This document shows positions 56,550-64,000 of a stretch of DNA of 64,000 nt, in pieces (positions within the stretch are counted from its first letter, which is position 1; the number at the start of each line of letters is the position of its first letter). Both the position numbers and the translations under genes were made by a program. The notes beneath the pieces were generated by a model, which was not told where the DNA came from, did not search any database, and saw only the letters and a list, made by a program, of their open reading frames with translations. Source of the DNA: Siphonodentalium dalli (taxonomy: Eukaryota > Mollusca > Scaphopoda > Gadilida > Siphonodentaliidae); the NCBI GenBank assembly GCA_032622095.1, contig CP136066.1:94263319-94327318 (forward strand). The letters run 5' to 3'.

Positions 56550-56830
56550 AGGCCCCCGAAGCACTTTGCGAACTTTTGGACCTAAATATTAACATAGGTT
56601 CATATTCGGCTTGTTTGATTCTGAAATAAGCTAAATAAGCTCAAAGTGAGCTTATTTTAATTTTTTTTTAAATTTATTTAATTCATTTTTATTAGATAAA
56701 AATTTGGAAAAACTAACGGCGTTATTACCTTCGCCAGGGTAATACGAGTAATCACCACACCAAATTTGGTTGAAATCGGTCCAGGGGTCTGGGAGATATC
56801 CTACTCATATTTTTTATATAGATAAAATAG
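56550..56830 (+). mobile_element. SINE/RTE-tail-like element, family L, third copy
   Basis: TTTTGGACCTAAATATTAACATAGG, GTGAGCTTATTTTAATTT, AAAACTAACGGCGTTATTACC, ACCAAATTTGGTTGAAATCG and GGTCTGGGAGATATCCTACTC. Lacks the internal hairpin seen at 8174-8257. Confidence 0.6.
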
Positions 56831-56904
56831 CATTATACAACGGTTATGCCGACACAATTTATGTCACTTGATCACTCCGTGCACCCGGATTGTGCGTTGC
56901 TTTG

Positions 56905-56970
56905 GCTCTGTGTATATATAGCGGCTCACCGGCGGGAAAACAGTTTTCACCGTCGCTCCCAAGCGAGTTG
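56905..56970 (+). repeat. Short dispersed repeat, family K
   Basis: AGCGGCTCACCGGCGGGAAAACAG, then TTTTCACCGTCGCTCC, repeated with few changes at 60145-60202. Class unknown. Confidence 0.5.
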
Positions 56971-57416
56971 GGGTGACAATAACGCCGTGTCACAGTGAGA
57001 GGGCGATAATAGAGACCTTTCGCAAAACTCACGTTTACGATTACGGATACGGATAGGGTACTACGTCACCAACCTTTGTGTACTTTCTAATCGTTCTCGT
57101 ATTTTACTATCCGTAATAACGCTTACGATTTCATGGTTTCTAATAAGCTCAAATAACACTTGAAATTTATTTTCTGCAATATATCACTTTACTCCGTTCG
57201 AGACTGTATATGTATATCATGTAAACCATCCAGTTGTATTGAGCAACGACCTCGATATGCTGTTTAGATTGTCAATCACTGTACTCGTCGTCGTGAATCA
57301 CGAGCTTCCCGCGAAATAAGATCGCTATTCACAACGGATAGCCATCGCTGGCTGCGACAGATTTCTTTACAGTAAGAGGAGTGCACTATGAAACCAGTCG
57401 CCAAAAATACAGTTTA

Positions 57417-57860
57417 TAGTGTGCGATGCATGAGGAGTTTTGAGTGATTATTATGTGCAAGATAGTACACAATATATAGTGAAATTCAACAATTATTTAA
57501 TTCAACAACCCATGGTCGTGTCCTAACGTGTGCAGTTATAGAATGCCTCAGGAGAGCCTAAAGAATGGCATAACCTTATTAATGAAAAGTGAAAGATTTT
57601 GTGTTCTCTTCCCCTTTCCCGAATTGAATAGTTCATTCAATTTAATAATATTCGGTTTTAGGTAGAAGTTGGGTTTTATATCTCTCTCGTAATGCAGGGC
57701 ATTTAAAATTACATGGAATTCATAACCAATTTTAAAATTACATGGAATTCATAACCGAGTTCTTAGTTACATAAAGTACTCTGTCTGAGTAATCTGAACC
57801 TACACTGGATCCCGATTCAACTGGTAAGTAGTAATTTCTGCGCCTGAACCGTAACTAAAA
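57417..57860 (-). pseudogene. LINE ORF2 C-terminus/3' UTR, copy of the 20.5 kb family, decayed
   Basis: AGTGTGCGATGCATGA(G/T)GA and the following 3' UTR match 20529-20640 closely. The coding part carries indels and an internal 40 bp duplication (TTTAAAATTACATGGAATTC twice, 57690-57755). Knuckle codons are partly readable. Confidence 0.75.
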
Positions 57861-57999
57861 GAATATTTGGCACACCCACCGACATCACCAGAGCTCAGCA
57901 CTCTGTCAGGTTTGTTCTTTGCATTTATTTTTAATTTAAAAAACACGCTCAAATGCGGCATTTAAAGGTACTCAATCCGATTAGATGTCCCCATATCAC

Positions 58000-58257
58000 A
58001 GTCAACTATATTATAAAATTGCCCATCAGGACATCAGCGAGTTCACAACCTTATGTCGGATTTCCTAAACCCAAAGAGGTGAAGCCGAAATCGCATTGAA
58101 ATCAAATCGCGGATATGAAGGGGCTTGAACGATGGCGTCGTGGTTGATGTGAGGTCCAAATTCAGGAACCCCTCTTCCTCATCAGCAACTATATTATAAA
58201 ATTGCCCATCAGGACATCAGCGAGTTCACAACCTTATGTCGGATTTCCTAAACCCAT
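58000..58257 (+). repeat. Direct duplication of a ~74 bp segment
   Basis: CAACTATATTATAAAATTGC, CCATCAGGACATCAGCGAGT and TCACAACCTTATGTCGGATT occur at 58002-58075 and again at 58186-58257, the first continuing from a family D stub. About 110 bp of other sequence lies between. Confidence 0.85.
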
Positions 58258-58606
58258 CCATGCTAACAACGAACTGTATTTCCACCACATATGACCTGGC
58301 ATTTATACCTCTATTGTCACAATATATCACGAGAATCCCGGGTCGTATACGTTGTGACTGGTCGAATTATTGACAATATAAACAGGTCATGATTATCGCA
58401 TTGTTGGGACTGTATTAAGGGACTGTATACCAAACACACGCTTTGAGTTGTAAAAGTGGTACGAAATAATGATGGTACGTGTTCGTCAAAACTCTTACGC
58501 GTAATCGTTTTGCGAAAGGACTTTTTGGCCATACGGATAGACTTACGACTACGAATAGCTATCCGTATTCGTAATCGTAAACGTGAGGATGCGAAAGGTC
58601 TCTAAT

Positions 58607-59866
58607 GTGTTTATATGTACACCGATTAGCTTGGAATTTAAATATAGAAGACTGTTATATTTATTGGAAAATGTGGCCAATGTGCAAATAAAACATCGTT
58701 TTATCGTACAAATCTGGCAAGTGTGTGATAACCATCCAGAAAATCTACGCTGTAGACACTTTCTTGAATGCGCGTATATATCTCGTTTATACAATGGCAC
58801 ACAATCCCAGTTCAATATGCCCACTTATCACCCACCGAAAAAAATCAGGCCAACATGCATGTCATATGCATAAATTATGGCACGATTATAGCACATGAAT
58901 GATATGCATATAACACCCAAAAGTTTGTTATGACATGTGTGTAGCGGGTTTTCAATTTACGGTTATCTGCGATTTTGCTCAATTGAACATCCAAACTATG
59001 CTCAAACAATACGACTGACCACAATCAACACCAGACCACTTGCAGCGTGAATGTAAGTTGAAGGAAAAGAGTATAACGCCATCAGATACACACGAAGACA
59101 TGATGGTAGGTCATTGTGCCAAGCAGGGGGGATTGTTGACGAAGATCAATATACATTTCCACGCATATTTTCTCATTTTTGTTGCCTTCCTGGTCCTACG
59201 CATATACCTGCAAATACAATTTATTATCATACTAGCGTGTATCGTAACACCTCATATATGATGGCACAATTATTATTTTTCAACCGTTACGATATCAGCT
59301 GTATATTTTTTAATGCATTCGCTGATGAAAAACGATCTGTTTTGTACATAACTGATGTAATTACACAAGGGGCATTGCTTGCATTGGGAATTGGTATCAT
59401 TGCCTAATCTAGGTCTACTTATGTATTTAGTTGCATGGGAAATGAACAATGGATATTAATTGCGTGTAATAACATTTATTGTAAAACATAATGTGCAAAA
59501 GACTCTAAAATATAAACTTGATATATGACGATAAACAAATTTGCCCTTTAAAATCATTAAAGTCCCACAAATACTTCACGACTGTGGTTGGTGGTAAACT
59601 GGTCAAGCCTAATTGTAACTATGCACCATAGTAGGCACAAAAATAATCCAAATAAAAATAGAAAACTCTCAACTATAAACCGTTCGTTCAATGCAACGCG
59701 GATGCAAATTATTTCCTATTTTCGCAGCCAGTGCATGTATACGTCATATAATTATAAACTCCAATGAGTATACACCAACTGAGGCTCCACATTGAACATA
59801 ATATCCTAAGCTATGACCTTGTCGGTCTTCACTGGGTGCACGTGGAAACATTAGTCTTTGATATGT
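58607..59866. other. No gene recognised
   Basis: Opposed frames at 58549-58824 (minus) and 58583-58873 (plus; has CRHFLECAY) and 59114-59407 (plus) were considered. None gives a complete domain. Confidence 0.4.
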
Positions 59867-60574
<708 letters not shown>

Positions 60575-60890
60575 ACTAGTTCAAGATCAGAATAACATTC
60601 CGAGGGAGTGAGTAAAAACTATACATTGATTTTGTTTTATCTGCATTGAATGTAATCAACCATTGTTTCGACCAACAAGATACTCTATCAAGATCTTCAA
60701 AGAGTTCCCACGAACTGCCATCGAGTGCTGGTTGGATAGTGAGAAACATATATAATCTGCGTACATACGAGTACAAGAATGTATGGTCGTTGCCAGGTCA
60801 TTTATATATGTCAGAAATAGCGGTCCAAGGATATATCCACGTGGAACTCCTGGTGGAATACTGCGGTAATCAGAAAAAGGGGTTACCAAC
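60575..60890 (-). pseudogene. LINE RT palm fragment, copy 1
   Basis: The minus strand reads PPGVPRGYILGPLFLTYINDL (RT motif B region, GVPQGS-type), then RMYADY (motif C, catalytic YADD with the second Asp changed). After a one-base deletion it continues in another phase as DLDRVSCWSKQWLITFNADK, the conserved segment downstream of the palm. The frameshift right after YAD and the altered motif make it inactive. No endonuclease or knuckle attached. A second copy lies 385 bp to the right. Confidence 0.8.
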
Positions 60891-61039
60891 TAAAACACGT
60901 TGTGATCTGTTGGAGAGATAGCTGTTCGGACATGTGTGGATGTTTCCGTTTATTACGCCATATACACATGGTGCACACTGCGAAGCTGTTCTGGTGATGT
61001 CAGTGGAGACATGGAGGTTATATTTATATTTATTTTGTA

Positions 61040-61286
61040 ATCAACCATTGTTTCGACAAACAAGATACTCTATCAAGATCTTCAAAGAGTTCCCGCGAAC
61101 TGTCATCGAGTGCTGGTTGGATAGTGAGAAACATATATAATCTGCGTACATACGAGTACAAGAATGTATGGTCGTTGCCAGGTCATTTATATATGTCAGA
61201 AATAGCGGTCCAAGGATATATCCACGTGGAACTCCTGGTGGAATATTTATAGAAATGTGATTAAAAAAGGTACTAGCAATTTCCAT
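61040..61286 (-). pseudogene. LINE RT palm fragment, copy 2
   Basis: Repeats 60656-60868 almost exactly over about 210 bp, including YADY and the same deletion. At its upstream end it extends a little further (IASTFFNHISIN before PPGVPRG). Same strand as copy 1, so it is a direct duplication of already dead sequence. Confidence 0.8.
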
Positions 61287-61439
61287 ACCGGTTGGATTTT
61301 TGCATGACGTATGTAGGCCTATTCGTCGATGTATCTTTGCGGTTGTCTCATTGTTGCAGTATATATGTAAGTTTTATGACAGCGTTACTTGCTTTCGATA
61401 TTTTGGTGTGAACAATAGCTGGACAACTCTTGAAGAGTT

Positions 61440-62141
61440 TATTGCAGCCATCTTGGAATTTACTCTTTGTATGGCTAACTCCTTCGGCAAACCATACAGG
61501 CCACATCTCTCATCCGATCGTCACCAAACTTCATATGGATCTTCGGAATGACCTCCAGATGGGAACCTCATATTTTAACCGAAATTAAAAAAAAAAAACA
61601 TGGCCGCAAGCAGTCATCTTGGATTTCACATTTGATCCATCTGCACACCATGGAGCCCGCATTTATTGGAGAATTGATTTGAAAATTTACAGGCATGTTT
61701 AGAATCGCCTCAAGAATGGAGCTATCAAATTTGAAATTTTTTCGATGAAAAACATGGCGCCGGCAGCCATCTTGGATTTTACTCTTTTCATGACTAAATC
61801 TTTTAGCACACCATACAAACCACACATTACTCATCTGATGATCACCAAACTTCATATGGATCTACGAGATGACCTCTAGATGGGAGCCTCCCATTTTGAC
61901 CGAAATTCGTTGAAAAACATGGCCGCCAGCGTCCATCTTGGAATTCACTCTTTGTATGACTAAATCCTTTGGCTTACCCAGCATACCACACCCCTCATCC
62001 GATCATCACCAAACTTCCTGTGGATTTTCGGGGCAATCTCTAGTTTACTTTTATTCTTCTTTATCATTTTACGCATTGCTCGACAAAAAAGTTAACCACT
62101 TCCCAAGTTGAGCTACAGTGTCATTGAAACTTTCATTAAAG
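61440..62141 (-). mobile_element. Helitron-like (HINE/pearl type) element, reverse, right-truncated
   Basis: The reverse complement starts TGAAAGTTTCAATGACACTG, then TAGCTCAACTTGGGAAG, the same left end as 22992. It continues with three to four core units, each with CCAAGATGGC.GCC.GCGGCCATG and GAGGT/ATGATC phrases. The GAGCTA end is missing at the left edge near 61440. Core units belong to a different subfamily from the 23-26 kb array. Confidence 0.7.
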
Positions 62142-62189
62142 ATTATCAGGTTCCCTTTGCGTGAATCACTAATACTCGTTTTTTGTCCA

Positions 62190-62757
62190 CCGACATTCCG
62201 TTGGAGGACTATAGTAATGACTCTCGTCCGTCCGTAGGTCCGCCCGACGATACGTCCGTAAATTTGTCCGAGCCTGTATTGTCATTTTCTGGGTTTAAAA
62301 AAAGACAACTTTGCACATATATCAACAGGCTTGGGAACCTGCACACCTGCGATTTTGTGTTCGGTCGGACACATTTTGGCGGAGTTATTGTCCTTTTTCG
62401 ACATAGAATTGTACGTTCCGTAACGCATCTTTTGTCCCAGCCTGTATTCCGTCATTTTCCAGTCAATTTTGTTACTTGGCACAAATGTCAACCAGTATGG
62501 GAACCTGCGATTTTGAGTTCATTCGGAGTCATTTTGGCGGAATTATTTTTCGACATAGTATCGTACATCCAGGGACCCATCTTTTGTCCGAGCCTTATTC
62601 CGTCATTGTCCTGTCAAATTGTTTTAAAAACTTGGCATTGATGTCAACCAGCATGGGATCCTGCGCACCTGCTATTGTGAGTTCAATCGGAGTCGTCATT
62701 TTGGCGGAGTTATCGGGCTGGAGTTATTGCCATTTTTCGACATAAAAGTGTTTTATA
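62190..62757 (-). repeat. Triplicated ~155-165 bp unit with GTCC tract and small hairpin
   Basis: Units are recognised by TTTGTCC(G/C)AGCCT, TATTCCGTCATT, ATGTCAACCAG.ATGGG, ACCTGCGATTTTGAGTTC and ATTTTGGCGGAGTTATT. They begin near 62264, 62432 and 62587. At the left are CGTCCGTCCGTAGGTCCGCC and a CCGACATTCCGTTGG hairpin. Reversed, this is the unit, GGAC tract, hairpin plan of the 1.6 kb and 3.4 kb elements. The 152-codon frame 62183-62641 is repeat translation. Confidence 0.7.
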
Positions 62758-63429
62758 TTTTTTATGTTAGAGTTATTTACCTATTTAGTGAATATGCACT
62801 TTGTATCATATTGCTGTAATCAATGCATCATACAGTTTGCAGTATAGGGATCTGAAACCCATACAATAAAATATGAAACAACAACCCATACATCCTTCAA
62901 ACCTGCCAACTTCGTCGGGGGACATTTTGGTCAGCGACCTTTTATTTAGAATTTGAACCAGCTTCTCAGCTGAGCAGCTTATGTATAGGCCTAATTGGCT
63001 ATGTACATTACTAGTTCAGCCACGTGGTAGTATTAATCCAGACTATGTCTCAATGCGGAAGAGTGTCAATGGGCTTCCAGACATATTTCTTGGCGGCGTG
63101 ACCATTTAATATTGCCGGAATGTGAAATAGAGATGAAAATGTCCACCCCTGTCATCCATTGATTGATTTGTTTCATATATATCCACAGACACGCGTACGG
63201 AATCCACGCCGTAAATCACACTTCCTATAACTGATTCTCAGTGCTCTATACATACGTTTCTCAGTGCAATGTTTTTTGACGGAAGATAAGCATCATTATG
63301 TCCACACTTTTTGCAGTAAAATCATCATGGAAAGAGATATACTTCAATTATTTATTCACTCAAATCGTCAAATATGACACAATAGAGCTCGGTGGAATAC
63401 ATTGCATATAATTTCTGTGCAAATTACAA
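62758..63429. other. No gene recognised
   Basis: AT-rich with no assignable feature. Confidence 0.45.
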
Positions 63430-64000
63430 AAGTGGTGCGCGTTGAAAATTACACATATTATAATAATACAGTTGATTGAGAACAGCCCATGGTTGTGCAA
63501 ATGTCGGGTTTTAATGTATTACGTATATAGAATGCCTCAGGAGTTTTTGAATAAAATCAGGACCCGTCTAATGAAAAGAGATAGGGTTTTCAAGGTTTTA
63601 CGTCGTTTACAGTTAAAAGGTTCACTTAATTTGATGGTATTTGGTCGACAATAATAATATTTGTGTATGTATTTGAATCTCAGGCCTTTTAAACACGGGC
63701 ATTGTAATATTACGTGGAATTCGTCCCCCTATAGTTGTACCGCATAGAGTACATAGTCTATCGGAATAATCTGAGTTAATCCATGAACCAGATTCGATTG
63801 GTAAGTGGTGGTTGCGGGTACGAAATTTCAGAAGTATTTGGACGGTGTCGTTTTTCACGAAAGAGAGGAATTTTTCTTTGGTGAAGTCGTGTTTTATAAT
63901 TCTGTAAAAGGCATACTTATTTGAATTACATATTGTACCTCTCCATTCTTGAATGAATTGGTCTTCCAGCCTACACTTGACCGACTTCTTAAATCTGTCG
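63430..64000 (-). pseudogene. LINE ORF2 C-terminal portion, best-preserved copy, runs off the window
   Basis: From the right edge inward, the minus strand reads RFKKSVKCRLEDQFIQEWRG, SNKYAFYRIIKHDF, KNDTVQILLKFRTRNHHLPI and ESGSWINSDYSDRLCTLCG. It then frameshifts before the H/C half of the knuckle. Same family as 20529-21180 and 57417-57860. The conserved FIQEWRGT...SNKYA.YRIIK stretch and the LPIESGSW-knuckle region belong to the polymerase C-terminus. The catalytic core, if present, lies beyond position 64000. Confidence 0.8.

Larger units (their letters stand above)
57011..58603. mobile_element. 1.6 kb long-TIR DNA element with nested LINE
   Basis: Left AGAGACCTTTCGCAAAACTC, ACGTTTACGATTACGGATAC and right inverted GTATTCGTAATCGTAAACGT, GGATGCGAAAGGTCTCT, about 45 bp of TIR. 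Each TIR has additional internal inverted CCGTATCCGTA-type sequence. AAT flanks both ends (57008-57010, 58604-58606), a possible 3 bp duplication. The interior holds a minus-strand LINE fragment (57417-57860), a family D stub and an internal direct duplication. No transposase. Confidence 0.7.

Noticed and set aside
60576-61286. Functional reverse transcriptase
   Set aside because: Motif C is YADY, a frameshift follows it, and no other domains are attached.
62183-62641. 152-codon plus-strand protein
   Set aside because: It spans a triplicated dispersed repeat; the amino-acid sequence repeats with the DNA units and has no known domain.

Overview
This is eukaryotic, AT-rich, repeat-dominated DNA with no intact protein-coding gene that I can defend. 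The organism is most likely a marine invertebrate, with a mollusc as first guess. The reasons are the dispersed elements built from roughly 155-164 bp units carrying a 'matched GCCATGTTTTTTGGCC' core and ending in a GAGCTA-type terminus, the many decayed non-LTR retrotransposons with a C-terminal RT-associated zinc knuckle, and the hundreds of short inverted-repeat elements. I cannot name the species. There is no prokaryotic gene organisation, no CRISPR array and no RNA gene that I could identify.

Layout. 1-9.5 kb: little but repeats. It contains a tandem-unit tail element (1.6-2.0 kb), a second one at 3.0-3.45 kb, the first complete piggyBac-like double-hairpin MITE (3533-3932), a TA microsatellite, and a head-to-tail chain of TTAA-flanked MITEs (4681-6083). 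9.3-11.4 kb: a second piggyBac-like family and a pair of near-identical Harbinger-like MITEs. 11.8-22.7 kb: more TTAA MITEs, RTE/SINE-like tails, LINE 3' ends and TA-flanked MITEs. 22.86-26.36 kb: a double-hairpin MITE split by a 3.1 kb Helitron-like (HINE/pearl-type) element whose core is a higher-order tandem array. 26.5-34.4 kb: further inverted-repeat elements. 34.70-36.22 kb: a GC-rich 1.5 kb foldback element. 37.2-39.05 kb: a 47 bp minisatellite split by LINE fragments. 41-49 kb: retrotransposon debris, including an old minus-strand LINE with recognisable endonuclease (45.5 kb) and reverse transcriptase (44.2-43.1 kb) and, upstream of it, an SGNH-hydrolase-like pseudogene (47.9-47.4 kb) that may be its first ORF. 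50.8-64 kb: another double-hairpin MITE, RTE-like tails including an 851 bp tandem duplication, a 1.6 kb long-TIR element, duplicated RT fragments, and a LINE 3' end running off the right edge.

The sequence works as a record of transposition rather than as a set of cooperating genes. At least seven non-autonomous families use a TTAA target and are stacked, nested or abutted. Three structures stand out. First, the piggyBac-like MITE carries two 69 bp hairpins that are reverse complements of each other, with one conserved mismatch. Second, the foldback element has arms made of tandem units. Third, the HINE core array has an A-B-C higher-order unit of 483 bp. All family assignments come from reading the sequence by eye; no database search was possible.
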